Assembly: GCF_042650645.1 (NCBI RefSeq)
Contig: NZ_JBHSBI010000001.1
Span: 434,001-498,000 of the forward strand
DNA length: 64,000 nucleotides
Direction: 5' to 3'
Source: Nonomuraea purpurea
GTDB taxonomy: Bacteria > Actinomycetota > Actinomycetes > Streptosporangiales > Streptosporangiaceae
Shown here: positions 7,930 to 16,578 of the stretch, one piece after another
Numbering within the stretch: the first letter of the stretch is position 1
Layout: each line of letters starts with the position of its first letter
Position numbers and translations under genes: made by a program
The notes under the pieces: generated by a model
The model's input: the letters and a program-made list of their open reading frames with translations, nothing else
Database searches by the model: none
Told to the model about the DNA's origin: nothing

Positions 7930-9858
7930 GTGGGGGGCGAGACAGCCGGTTTAGAAGAAGCCCTCAGTCGCGTGGTGCGACTGGCGGGCGACCACATCAG
8001 CGCGCTCGACTCCAGCATGCGCCACATGGCGGCCCACGCCTGGGTCGGCGGCGGCGCGGGCCCCTTCACACAGGCCACCCGCGACCAGCGCACCCGGCTT
8101 CAGCGGGCCTTTGAAACTGCCGCAACGCAGATCGTCGAGCGCATCCGCGCCCTCGGCGGCCAAGCCACCGTGCCGTCGCTTTCAACCCCGCTCCCCGTCG
8201 CCACGTCCACGGGCGGCGGCTACGCCGGGATGAACGTGGAGGCGATGACCCGCATGGTGGCCGACCTGGAGCGCGCCGGGCACGACCTCCCCGCCGCGGG
8301 AAGCCTGCTCTCCGCAGCGCTGGCCTCCGCATGCGTCAGCGCCACGCCCGCCCAACAAGTTGCGGCAGTGGGCTCCTGGGCCACCGGACAGGCCACCGAC
8401 CTGCGCAGGCGACTGACCGTACTCCAACAGCGTCCCGACGGCGACCTGGCCAACGCGGCCGTGCTCGGCTTCGGGCTCTTCGGCGGGTCCGCCCCCGACC
8501 CGAGCGGCCTCGGCACCATGCTGACCACTGCCGCGACCGGCGACCCCTCAGCGCTGGAGAAGGTCGTGGCGGCGCAGAACACCGGCAAGGACCCGACTCT
8601 CGCCGCCCGGGTCAACGCCTGGTGGCAGCTCCTCGACCCGGCCGCCCGCCAACGGCTCATCAACGCCGCGCCACAGCTGATCGGCTCGCTCAACGGCGTA
8701 CCCGCCACCACCCGCGACAGCGCGAACCGCGCCTACCTGGGCTTACGCAAGGATGCTCTTGCCAAGCAGTTGGCGGAGCTGGAGCAGCGTATGAAGCAAG
8801 GGGGGCGGCACTTACGCATACGCACGGAGATCGATGCACTGGAAGCGGAACAGCGACAGATCGAGGCCGTCGAGAAGAGCCTGGCGATGGGCGCAGTCAA
8901 CGGTCGCCCACCGGCCCTCCTGCTCCACTTCGAACTGGGCGGACTCGGCAAGACCGCCATCTCCTTCGGCGACCCCGACAAGGCCGACTCGGTGGTCACC
9001 TCCGTGCCGGGTACGGGCAGCACCTTAGAGGGGATCGGCGCTGACGCGACCCGCGCCGCGACCCTGTGGGACCGGGCCAACGCTTCTGCCCCCTCCCACA
9101 CGAAAACCGCTTCGATCATCTGGCTCGGCTACCAGGCACCACAACTCGACGCCGGAATTCTCTGGGCCAACACCTCCGTGGCGTCGCCCAACCTCGCCCA
9201 GGCCGGGGCAGGGCCACTGGCCAGCTTCCTCGACGGTCTCCACACCACCCATCAACCGGCCGGCACACCGCGATTCACCGTGCTGGGCCACAGCTACGGC
9301 AGCGTGGTGACCGGCATGGCCGCGCAAACACGGAAAGGGACCTTCGCCGACCAACTCATTCTTGTGGGAAGCCCCGGGACGATGGCGGAGCGGGCCGGCG
9401 ATCTCGGAGTCAAGCAAGTCTGGGTGGGCGAGTCACCGCAGGACCCCGTCGCCGACCTCGGACATCTTGCAATCAGCGGCGGACGGAACCCCATCTCGGG
9501 CCTGCTCAACCCCTGGTTCCCGAATGGTGCGGGCCCCTTCGGGACCGACCCCAGCAACATCGCCTTCGGCGCCAACCGCTTCCTCGTCCGTCCCACGCCA
9601 GTGTCGGGTCCCCTGGCTTTCACCGGGTACGACATTGGTGCACACTCCGGTTACTGGGACAGCCAGTCCGCGTCTCTGAAAAACATGGGATTCATTATCA
9701 ACGGCCAGTACGATCAAGTATCGAAGCTGCCGACGCCGAAACAGGCGCCGCCTCCAACGCCCCATCTGACGCCGCCACCTCCGCCACGCCCTTCACCGGA
9801 ACCGGTGTCCCCGCCGTCGCCCACCCCACAGCCTTCACCCACGCCGACGGGAGACTAG
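7930..9858 (+). CDS. Alpha/beta hydrolase of the DUF1023 family
   Basis: A 642-residue protein. The N-terminal ~110 residues are helical and WXG100/ESX-like (LEEALSRVVRLAGDHISALDSSMRHMAAHAWVGG...). The C-terminal half is an alpha/beta hydrolase: IIWLGYQAP, then the nucleophile elbow GHSYGS at about residues 456-461, then QLILVGSPG. A Pro/Thr-rich tail ends the protein. The GTG start is chosen because no better start is seen. DUF1023 hydrolases are common in actinomycetes and usually lack a known substrate. The stop is immediately followed by the ATG of a lipoprotein gene, so the two form an operon. No signal peptide is seen; the ESX-like N-terminus may mean type VII export (inference). Confidence 0.8.
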   Translation: MGGETAGLEEALSRVVRLAGDHISALDSSMRHMAAHAWVGGGAGPFTQATRDQRTRLQRAFETAATQIVERIRALGGQATVPSLSTPLPVATSTGGGYAGMNVEAMTRMVADLERAGHDLPAAGSLLSAALASACVSATPAQQVAAVGSWATGQATDLRRRLTVLQQRPDGDLANAAVLGFGLFGGSAPDPSGLGTMLTTAATGDPSALEKVVAAQNTGKDPTLAARVNAWWQLLDPAARQRLINAAPQLIGSLNGVPATTRDSANRAYLGLRKDALAKQLAELEQRMKQGGRHLRIRTEIDALEAEQRQIEAVEKSLAMGAVNGRPPALLLHFELGGLGKTAISFGDPDKADSVVTSVPGTGSTLEGIGADATRAATLWDRANASAPSHTKTASIIWLGYQAPQLDAGILWANTSVASPNLAQAGAGPLASFLDGLHTTHQPAGTPRFTVLGHSYGSVVTGMAAQTRKGTFADQLILVGSPGTMAERAGDLGVKQVWVGESPQDPVADLGHLAISGGRNPISGLLNPWFPNGAGPFGTDPSNIAFGANRFLVRPTPVSGPLAFTGYDIGAHSGYWDSQSASLKNMGFIINGQYDQVSKLPTPKQAPPPTPHLTPPPPPRPSPEPVSPPSPTPQPSPTPTGD

Positions 9859-10386
9859 ATGCTCCGCGCCGTCAGGTTGATCATCGCAGCAGTGGTTCTC
9901 GTCGCCGGGTGCGCGCCCGGCGGAGTCCTGGGAGGAGCCATGAATCCATCGGCCGACAAGCCCACGATCACCAAAGCACAGGCCCTCACCCGGATCGAGC
10001 AGCTCATCGACGGAACTGTCAGCGTCATCCACCCCAAGCCCCAACTGGAGCTGTATCAGCCCAGCCTCAACGATGGCCTCTGCCTCGACCCGCTGGATGG
10101 AGGCTCCGAAGACCGGATCGTGGTCAGTCGCGAGTATTACCTGCGCGGACTGCCCACGGCCGAAGACACGCTCAAGGAGGTGATCGCCAAGGTGAAGGCG
10201 TACTGGCAGAGCCAAGGCCACCACATCTCGGGCCAGAACGAGAACGGTCTGCAGCTCTACGGGCGCTCCCGCCCCGACGACTTCCTTATCAGCATCGGCT
10301 GGGCGGCTGGTGACGTGCTCACCCTTGGCGTCAACTCCACCTGCCTCTGGCCCAACGGAACCCTCGAACCCTCCTCCACCCCCTGA
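9859..10386 (+). CDS. Lipoprotein of unknown function
   Basis: A 175-residue protein with a lipoprotein signal peptide (LRAVRLIIAAVVLVAGC, lipobox VAGC at Cys-18). The mature part is about 155 residues, without a recognised domain (PTITKAQALTRIEQLIDGT... KAYWQSQGHHISG...). It starts directly after the stop of the DUF1023 hydrolase and is therefore co-translated with it. The arrangement hydrolase plus lipoprotein is seen in actinomycete cell-surface loci; a shared surface role is likely. Confidence 0.8.
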   Translation: MLRAVRLIIAAVVLVAGCAPGGVLGGAMNPSADKPTITKAQALTRIEQLIDGTVSVIHPKPQLELYQPSLNDGLCLDPLDGGSEDRIVVSREYYLRGLPTAEDTLKEVIAKVKAYWQSQGHHISGQNENGLQLYGRSRPDDFLISIGWAAGDVLTLGVNSTCLWPNGTLEPSSTP

Positions 10387-10406
10387 CACCGGCAGCACCC
10401 CGCCCG

Positions 10407-10802
10407 ATGACCATGCTCGTGTACATCACCGCGACCAAGAGCCTGCATCCCTTACGACGCAACGGCGAGCTGCGCGAGGTCCGTCAGATCAAGGACCTCC
10501 ACCGACACCACTGCCAGATCTGCGGTCAACGGCTCGAACTTCCCAACGGCTTCTACGCCGAGGGCGCCCACATCCGCCCGGTCGGCAAACCCCACAGCGG
10601 CCCCGACGAGCCGGGAAACCTCCTCTGCCTCTGCCCAAACGACCATGTTCTCTTCGATCGAGGAGGTCTCACCCTCACGGACGACCTCCAGATCTTCGAC
10701 GAGTTCGCCGGCCAGTTCAGAGGAAGCCTCCGCCTGGCTCCACAGCACATGATCAACATCGCGCACGTCGCTTACCACCGTCAGGTGGTTCGCCAGAGTT
10801 AA
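10407..10802 (+). CDS. Stand-alone HNH nuclease domain, truncated copy of the type IV enzyme
   Basis: A 131-residue frame whose last ~105 residues are almost identical to the HNH domain of the ScoMcrA-like enzyme at 13294-14469 (HRHHCQICG..., YAEGAHIRPVG, LCLCPNDHVLFD). The N-terminal head and DNA-binding domains are absent and the first ~28 residues are unrelated. It is therefore probably a duplicated gene fragment, though all HNH motif residues (Cys pair, AEGAHIRP, PxxHxxxxD) are intact and it could be expressed. Nucleotide similarity to the larger gene extends past the stop codon. Confidence 0.6.
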   Translation: MTMLVYITATKSLHPLRRNGELREVRQIKDLHRHHCQICGQRLELPNGFYAEGAHIRPVGKPHSGPDEPGNLLCLCPNDHVLFDRGGLTLTDDLQIFDEFAGQFRGSLRLAPQHMINIAHVAYHRQVVRQS

Positions 10803-10825
10803 TCGACCTGGGCCATCCGCCCTTC
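10483..10825. repeat. Direct repeat, copy 1 (HNH domain)
   Basis: About 340 bp that recur at about 14150-14490 in the same orientation at roughly 90% identity by eye, continuing past the stop codon into TAATCGACCTGGGCCATC. The copies flank the DUF2075 helicase gene and most of the type IV enzyme gene. Recombination between them would delete both. Confidence 0.8.
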
Positions 10826-11070
10826 GGTCTCCCGCACCGTTGCCAGTACGCAAGGCGTAGACACGGTGATCGATCCGGACACCAAATGTTTCGGCCCGTA
10901 ACAGGAATGCATCTCGCCGAGCCGATCTGTCATGTTGAACATGTGACACCAGTACTTGGGATGCCGTCGTCGGCCGATGACCTGCCCGCCCGGAAGAAGC
11001 TCAGGGACCGGGCGGTGAAGAGGGAGCGGCTGGGCAAGCAGATGAAGGTCACTGTACGCGGAAAAGTGGG

Positions 11071-11095
11071 CCGGGCAGGTTCGGATCCTGCCCGG
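11071..11095 (-). terminator. Hairpin terminator after the DUF2075 gene
   Basis: CCGGGCAGG (11071-11079) and CCTGCCCGG (11087-11095) form perfect 9-bp arms around a 7-base loop. On the minus strand it is followed by CCCACTTTTCC, so it fits an intrinsic terminator for the minus-strand gene ending at 11101. A weaker related sequence (GGGCCGGGCAGATTCGAGATCCTGC) lies at about 6255, after the HNH gene. Confidence 0.65.
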
Positions 11096-11100
11096 GGCTC

Positions 11101-12984
11101 TTATACGCGCGGTTCCAGCAGCCCCGCGAGGAACTCCTGTGTCGCCGGATCGACCGAGTACACCACGGTGCCCATCATGCCGCGAGTCAGCAGCACCTTG
11201 TAGGTGTTGCGGATCAGTTGGTCCGCCTGTTCGTCACTGACGCTCCTGCGCACCAACTCCGGGTCCTTGCTGGCGCTGCGGACAGTGACAAGCTTGCCGT
11301 CGCGATAGACGAGGTCCGGGCCGAAGATCACGCCGTTCCAGTCGTACTCGAAGCCCTGCGCGGTGTAGACGCACCCGACCTGCTCGAACCCACCCGGCGC
11401 CGAGGCCCACAAGGCGCTGGCCGGAGCGTTCCCCACGGCCCTGTCACCCTTGACGTTCCACGGCCGTGCCCAGTCACCGACCCGCACATCGGTAACCAGG
11501 GTGTCATCTCCGTTCGGGGAACTCCAGGACCAACAGAACCCAGCAGTCATCCGCGACGAATAGCCCGCTTCCAGCCTGTCCCGCAGCAGGGCCTCCAATT
11601 CGTAGGGCGACTCGGCGAGGGAGACCGCGAAATGGTCGTCACCTGTCCACTCCTCCGGACCGCCGCCGTCCAGCCCCAGCAGGCGCAGCACCCACTCCTC
11701 GTACTTGCGGCTCCCACCGCAGCGGAACTGGGCGTCCAGATCGACCTGGTGCACGGCGAGACCGAGAGAGTGAGCGTGGGCGGTGATGTCGGCGACCCGC
11801 CCCATCTCGCCCGGCCGTACGACCTGATGTTCATCCAGCAGGAAGACCGGCACCCTCGCCGCGTTGATCAGCTCGTCCACCTGAGGTCGGCCCGTCCGTT
11901 GGGTCGATCGGGTGAACCTGTTGGCCGAGGTCTCGCGGATACGGTGGGCCTCGTCGCAGATCAGGACATCCAGATCATTGGGCTTGGCGGTCATGAAGTT
12001 GTTGAAGTACTTGAACATCGCCTTCATCCGGCCTGACCCCTTGGCGACGACGCGCCTCATCGTCTCGGTGAAGGAGCGTGAACCAGTGGCGTGCAGAGCC
12101 GAATAGCCGCGGTCGGAGAGCTCACCGAGCAGGGACAACGCGATGACGCTCTTGCCGGAGCCAGGCCCCCCGGTGATGATCACCACCTGCTTCGAGTTGC
12201 TCGCACGAGCCTTCTCGACCGCATGCAGCACCATCTCGTAGGCCAGGCGCTGCTCGGCCAGCAGGACGAACTGATCGCGATTCTTGATCTCCCCGGCGGC
12301 AACCTTGAGGAGTTGCTTGGACGGCCGGATGGAACTGGACAGCAGGCGATCGGCCGCCGCAGCCCCAGACCCGGGCGCGAACTGCGCCTGGAGATAGTCG
12401 ACGAACTGACCCCGGCGCGTCTTGCTGAAGAGCCGGGTGCGCTCGTCCTCGACGTGGTCATAGAGATCGTGGATGTCCGGGTCGCGGGCGTTGTGCAGGT
12501 AAGCCACCCCGCGCACCGCATTCCGGTGCTGGTCCAGGGCTCCGACGAAGTCGGCCAGGTATTCGCAGTAGCCCCGCACCTGCACGACCGGGTGAAGCTT
12601 GGGACGATCGCCCATGCCGGACACCAGGACGAGATCAGCGTCGTCCTCGTACAGCTCGGCCTGGCTCCACTGCTTGAGCTCGACGATCAGGTAGGAGTCG
12701 GCTCCCGTACGGCGGTCGTGCCCAGCGAGAATGACGTCGGCCCGCTTGCTGGTTAACGGGAGCTGGTACTCGATCAGCATCTCGACGCCGCCAAGGCCGG
12801 CCTCGACCAGATCTCGGGCCAGAATCGGGATGCTCCGGTCCCAGGACCTACGTTCTCCCTTGCCCGGGTTGATGCCTTGGGTAGCGCGCAGGTTGTCAGC
12901 GATCACATCGCTGAGGACGCGCTCGGGCACCGACTCAGACACCAACTGGACCAGGCTTTCCGCCGAATGCCGGAAAACGGCCAC
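11101..12984 (-). CDS. PD-(D/E)XK nuclease fused to DUF2075 helicase (Schlafen group 3-like)
   Basis: A 627-residue protein. Residues about 60-125 carry a PD-(D/E)XK-like nuclease core (EMLIEYQLPLTSKRADVILAG ... YLIVELKQW, i.e. E, D, ExK). Next is a DUF2075 superfamily 1 helicase-like ATPase: Walker A GGPGSGKS, Walker B LDVLICDEAHR, then VDLDAQFRC and VYTAQGFEYDW motifs. The C-terminus contains TYKVLLTRGM, the motif VI of this family. GTG at 12984 is preferred because GGGGG lies seven bases upstream; the frame extends to a GTG at 13005. DUF2075 proteins occur in restriction and phage-defence loci, which fits the surroundings. Likely a DNA- or RNA-processing effector; substrate unknown. Confidence 0.85.
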   Translation of the reverse strand: MAVFRHSAESLVQLVSESVPERVLSDVIADNLRATQGINPGKGERRSWDRSIPILARDLVEAGLGGVEMLIEYQLPLTSKRADVILAGHDRRTGADSYLIVELKQWSQAELYEDDADLVLVSGMGDRPKLHPVVQVRGYCEYLADFVGALDQHRNAVRGVAYLHNARDPDIHDLYDHVEDERTRLFSKTRRGQFVDYLQAQFAPGSGAAAADRLLSSSIRPSKQLLKVAAGEIKNRDQFVLLAEQRLAYEMVLHAVEKARASNSKQVVIITGGPGSGKSVIALSLLGELSDRGYSALHATGSRSFTETMRRVVAKGSGRMKAMFKYFNNFMTAKPNDLDVLICDEAHRIRETSANRFTRSTQRTGRPQVDELINAARVPVFLLDEHQVVRPGEMGRVADITAHAHSLGLAVHQVDLDAQFRCGGSRKYEEWVLRLLGLDGGGPEEWTGDDHFAVSLAESPYELEALLRDRLEAGYSSRMTAGFCWSWSSPNGDDTLVTDVRVGDWARPWNVKGDRAVGNAPASALWASAPGGFEQVGCVYTAQGFEYDWNGVIFGPDLVYRDGKLVTVRSASKDPELVRRSVSDEQADQLIRNTYKVLLTRGMMGTVVYSVDPATQEFLAGLLEPRV

Positions 12985-13293
12985 GGATGTACCCCCAGGC
13001 AGCACGAAAGACTCGTGCGGTATGGGGGCATGTCCGCCATCAACGCGGAAGCCCGTCGGGCCGCATCACCGATACGTCCAGAAGACTACCGGGATCTTCC
13101 CTCGACCTGGCCACTGAATTTGCCAACGAGACTGGTGCCACCGGTTGCCGGACTGGGTCGCACCAGCGTTCATATCGGCTGATGGTGCCGTGAGGCCACT
13201 CAGGGGCCGTAGTTCTGTCAGAGACCGAGCATCATGCCACTTCGGGTGACCGAGTGACGCGTGTCGCTACGAATCGCCTTATAAGCTGTCGGA

Positions 13294-14469
13294 GTGGGAT
13301 TATCTGATCTTCGTCGGAAAATGATCCTCGACGCCATCGCTGAGTACGACGAGATGGGCCGGGACGCATTCCTGAACACCTACAGGTATCGACCAGCACG
13401 CGACTACTTCCTGGTGCATGAAGGCCGGCGCTATGACTCGAAGGCCATCGCCGGAGTAGCCCACCGAGGAGTTACAGGCCAGCCACTTCTCGCAGGGGAG
13501 TTCTCCGGCGGCAGAGAGACCGTGGCCCGCCAGCTCATCCGTCTGGGGTTCGACGTCACCGCTCCTGGGCTGGCAATTGGCGAGAACACGATCGAGAACT
13601 TGCTCCTGAAGATCGGATCTCTTCGCACGGGCACGTCCAGGCTGACCGGCCGGCCTCGCCGTCATCAGCCATTGACGCTGTTATGGGCGCACGGAAGGGC
13701 CGCACAGGACGAACCGCGCCTGGAGCAGTGGCAGCAGACCAGCACCGACCTCTCCGCACTCATCAGCAAGTTCGGCAATGCCGACGACCGGCCGAACCCC
13801 GAGTTCCCCATCCTGCGGTTGTTCCACGACGGCCTCTGGGATCTCGATGAGTCCGACGTTCCGCCCGCCAGCACCAGCATCGCTCAGCGTTGGATGCGTG
13901 ATCACGCCCCGACGAGTGGCCTACGGCCATGGGTTCACACCATCGTCACGCAGCACGCGGACGTGCGCGCGCAGATCGTGCTTCGGCTCCTGGACAAGTA
14001 CTTCGAGGGCGACGATCACGAGGCACTGCTCATTGCGGTTGGCCTGGTGACCGTCCCTGACGCGGAAGTGGCCTTGATCGACGGCTCGCCGTCCCCACAA
14101 CGGCGACAGTCCACAACCATGCGCGTGATCCGCGACTCAGCTCTCGCGCAGCAGATCAAGAACCTGCACCGACACCACTGCCAGATCTGCGGTCGACGGC
14201 TCGAACTTCCCAACGGCTGCTACGCCGAGGGTGCCCACATCCGTCCGGTCGGCGAACCCCACAATGGCCCCGACGAGCCGGGAAACCTCCTCTGCCTCTG
14301 CCCAAACGACCATGTTCTCTTCGATCGCGGGGGTCTCACCCTCACGGACGACCTCCAGATCTTCGACGAGCTCGCCGGCCAGGTCAGAGGCAGCCTCCGA
14401 TTGGCCCCGCAACACAGGATCAACATCGCGCACGTCGCCTACCACCGCCAGGTGGCTCGCCAGAGTTAA
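13294..14469 (+). CDS. ScoMcrA-like type IV restriction endonuclease (head, sulfur-binding-like and HNH domains)
   Basis: A 391-residue protein. Residues 1-90 match the ScoMcrA N-terminal head domain as I know it (GLSDLRRKMILDAIAEYDEMGRD..., YFLVHEGRRYDSKAIAGVAH, FSGGRETVARQL). The middle (about 100-260) resembles the phosphorothioate-DNA-binding domain (RRHQPLTLLWAHGRA; PEFPILRLFHDGLWDL). The C-terminus is an HNH nuclease (HHCQICG, AEGAHIRPVG, CPNDHVLFDRG). Unlike S. coelicolor McrA there is no room for an SRA domain, so only modified-backbone recognition is expected. The GTG start at 13294 gives the family's usual N-terminus. It would restrict phosphorothioated foreign DNA, complementing the BREX operon downstream. 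Confidence 0.8.
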   Translation: MGLSDLRRKMILDAIAEYDEMGRDAFLNTYRYRPARDYFLVHEGRRYDSKAIAGVAHRGVTGQPLLAGEFSGGRETVARQLIRLGFDVTAPGLAIGENTIENLLLKIGSLRTGTSRLTGRPRRHQPLTLLWAHGRAAQDEPRLEQWQQTSTDLSALISKFGNADDRPNPEFPILRLFHDGLWDLDESDVPPASTSIAQRWMRDHAPTSGLRPWVHTIVTQHADVRAQIVLRLLDKYFEGDDHEALLIAVGLVTVPDAEVALIDGSPSPQRRQSTTMRVIRDSALAQQIKNLHRHHCQICGRRLELPNGCYAEGAHIRPVGEPHNGPDEPGNLLCLCPNDHVLFDRGGLTLTDDLQIFDELAGQVRGSLRLAPQHRINIAHVAYHRQVARQS

Positions 14470-14490
14470 TCGACCTGGGCCATCGGCTGG
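14150..14490. repeat. Direct repeat, copy 2 (HNH domain)
   Basis: Partner of the repeat at 10483-10825. This is probably the parental copy because here the HNH domain belongs to a full-length multidomain gene. Confidence 0.8.
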
Positions 14491-15020
14491 GGCCATGACG
14501 ATTGCCTACTTCGCCATTCGCTGGCCGTGGTTGAGTAACCGACGCCAAGGCCGGACTCTCCTTTATCGGGCCTGCTTGCGGTCCTGGCGATTCGCTCATT
14601 TCGGGAGGTGGCGCCCCCTGAGCATGCTGACTTCCTCGCTGGAGGGGATCACTTGCACGTGCCTCAGCCTGGGCCACGTCGATCGTGTGGGACGCGCAGT
14701 GTGCTGGAGGCCGAGCGGTTGCAAGCCCCTCAAGCGGCGCTCCACCACCCCCGCGCTCGGGTTGGCCTGAACGAGGCGATGCTCGTGTGTATCGCCAAGG
14801 CTAGGGGAGCCCTCATATGCGTGAATCGCTGAGTTCGCAGGCACAAGAGCTTCGATGAAGATCGGCCTCCGGGAGGCTGCGCGACCCCGATCGATACGCC
14901 ACCCGGCAGTAGGCAGCATCTACCGGTAGGATGCAATCGACTTTCTTGGGGTTTCGTGGGCAGAGCTAGACTCTGGTGGCTCTCCATAGCGCACGTTGGC
15001 CTCACATCTGAGGGGAGCCG
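14491..15020. other. Gap before the BREX operon, no gene seen
   Basis: About 530 bases with only shadow-like reading frames and no family resemblance. The BREX promoter must lie near its right end. GAGGGGAG at about 15008-15015 is the ribosome site of the first gene. A TAGACT hexamer about 50 bases upstream of the start is a weak -10 candidate without a good -35. Confidence 0.4.
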
Positions 15021-15233
15021 ATGATCAACGAGCCGTGGGTCTCCGTCGAGGGCGTCGCCAGACACCTCGGGGTAGCAAAGGATTCCGTGTATCGGTGGAT
15101 CGAGGCGCGCGGCCTGCCCGCCCACAAGATAGGTCGCCTTTGGAAATTTAAGCTCTCGGAAGTTGACGAATGGGTCCGGGCGGGCGGCGCTGACGAACAC
15201 GACGAGGGCTCAAGCGGACGGTCCGCCAGATGA
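15021..15233 (+). CDS. Excisionase-type helix-turn-helix protein, first gene of the BREX operon
   Basis: A 70-residue HTH_17/MerR-like DNA-binding protein (PWVSVEGVARHLGVAKDSVYRWIEARGLPAHKIGRLWKFK, with the following WVRAGG). Such small proteins are typically annotated as excisionase-family and often head defence operons. ATG 15021 has a strong GAGGGGAG ribosome site. The stop overlaps the next start (ATGA), so it belongs to the operon rather than to an integrase. A role as BREX regulator is likely but inferred; no BrxR/WYL regulator is present. Confidence 0.85.
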   Translation: MINEPWVSVEGVARHLGVAKDSVYRWIEARGLPAHKIGRLWKFKLSEVDEWVRAGGADEHDEGSSGRSAR

Positions 15234-15796
15234 GCATTCCAGTGATTGACCTTGATCTACTGCTCCGGCTCCGGGTCGTGGTTGCGCGCTTCGGTGAGAT
15301 GGACAACGCCAAGTGGTGGAACACCAAGGGCCAGCTTGGCCGCTTTGGCGTAGCTGCCCTACGACGAGGTTTCCCTCGCACGCACCGGTTCGCGCAAGCG
15401 CGGTCCGTCTTCACCGTAGCGGCTCACCGCTGCGACGAAGTCTTCAACCCACCAGGCTGCGTGACGCTCTGGCGCCTTCCTGAGGCGATCGAGGAGGAGT
15501 TCGATGCACGCTGGGAGCATTGGCTAGACAACGCCAGCGATTGGGCTTCCTTCTTCGAGCAGGTCGAGCAGATGAACGACACTGACCTGGCTCGTGTGCT
15601 GCACGAGTTGCGGTTGGTTGACGATCAGGATCTCGATAGGTTGGCGCGGCTGCGCCGCTCAGCCGAAGGGAGGACTGTGGCGTTGCCTGGCCTGTTCTCG
15701 GACAGCGACGAGAACATCCGCCTCCTGGCATTGGGATTCGCACGCGGAGAGCCCGGCGCGCTCGCCGTCCCCTACGCGCGGAGAGCCGAAGCATGA
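15230..15796 (+). CDS. brxE: BrxE-like protein
   Basis: A 188-residue protein immediately ahead of brxA, linked by ATGA overlaps on both sides. The N-terminal WWNTKGQLGRFGVAALRRGFPRTHRFAQARSVF pattern and the next VTLWRLPEAIEEEFD match what I remember of the BrxE family, which is characteristic of BREX type 6, where the order is also brxE-brxA-brxB-brxC. The biochemical role of BrxE is unknown. Finding it in a locus that otherwise has the type 1 gene set (brxL at the end) is unusual. Assignment by position and partial sequence resemblance; moderate certainty. Confidence 0.6.
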   Translation: MSIPVIDLDLLLRLRVVVARFGEMDNAKWWNTKGQLGRFGVAALRRGFPRTHRFAQARSVFTVAAHRCDEVFNPPGCVTLWRLPEAIEEEFDARWEHWLDNASDWASFFEQVEQMNDTDLARVLHELRLVDDQDLDRLARLRRSAEGRTVALPGLFSDSDENIRLLALGFARGEPGALAVPYARRAEA

Positions 15797-16578
15797 CAGC
15801 AATCTCCCGAGCCAACGTGGCGTCCTCCTTCACCGTCGTGAAGGGCGCGATGATCGCGGAGACCTACACGGCATTCTCCCGCTGGGACTTCGCGCTGTCC
15901 AAGCGGGAGAACTTGGACCGGCTCCGGTTGGACAACTCCATCGGTGCTGGCAGCACTACGTGGCTGCGCGATGTCGCCAAGGTGCTTAACCGCCGCTACG
16001 AACCGGCGGGTCGGGACCGGCCGCTCGTGCGACTGGCTCAGAGCGGTTGTGACCTCCATGAGTGGAAGCCAATACTGCTCTGGCACATGACGCGCGACGA
16101 ATTTCTGGTACGCGATTTCTTGCAGAACTGGCTCTCTGATGCTTACGATTCTGGCGCGTTCCGAATCCACTCGAGCGACGTGATGGCCTACCTTTCCGCT
16201 ATCAGCAGCCGCGGTGGAAGGACTGAGCATCCATGGTCCGAGACGACAAAGAAAAGAGTCGCGGTCGGACTGCTCCACATCGCATCAAGTTTCGGCTTGT
16301 TGCAAGGGGCGGTTGCTCGAGAATTCACCGGATATCATCTTCCTGAGCGTAGCTTCATATATCTGCTGCACGCGATGATGGAAGAACTGGGAAGCCCGAG
16401 CAAGGTCATCGCATCGCCGGGCTGGCGCCTGTTCTTGCTGCGACCCACTGATGTCGAAAACGAGCTGCTCCGGTTGCACCAGTTCCGCAAACTCGACTAT
16501 CAAGTGGCAGGCAGCATCGTACAATTGTCGTTGCCGTGCGCTAACTCTGAACGTTACGCGGAAAGGATGGTAGCGTGA
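15793..16578 (+). CDS. brxA: BREX protein BrxA (DUF1819)
   Basis: A 261-residue DUF1819 protein. The N-terminal part (SFTVVKGAMIAETYTAFSRWDFALSKRENLDRL...NSIGAGSTTWLRDVAKVLNRRY) and the central LLWHMTRDEFLVRDFLQNWL are typical of BrxA, a small helical protein structurally like NusB and reported to bind DNA. It is required or supportive for BREX function in characterised type 1 systems. The start overlaps the BrxE stop and its own stop overlaps the brxB start, indicating tight co-translation. Confidence 0.85.
   Translation: MTAISRANVASSFTVVKGAMIAETYTAFSRWDFALSKRENLDRLRLDNSIGAGSTTWLRDVAKVLNRRYEPAGRDRPLVRLAQSGCDLHEWKPILLWHMTRDEFLVRDFLQNWLSDAYDSGAFRIHSSDVMAYLSAISSRGGRTEHPWSETTKKRVAVGLLHIASSFGLLQGAVAREFTGYHLPERSFIYLLHAMMEELGSPSKVIASPGWRLFLLRPTDVENELLRLHQFRKLDYQVAGSIVQLSLPCANSERYAERMVA

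Noticed and set aside
11071..11100. tRNA T-arm-like sequence (GGCAGG-TTCGGAT-CCTGCC)
   Set aside because: No acceptor, D or anticodon arm fits upstream; position and following T-run on the minus strand fit a terminator.
14596..14919. 107-codon minus-strand frame before the BREX operon
   Set aside because: No domain, no ribosome site, and overlapping plus-strand frames of similar quality; treated as non-coding.
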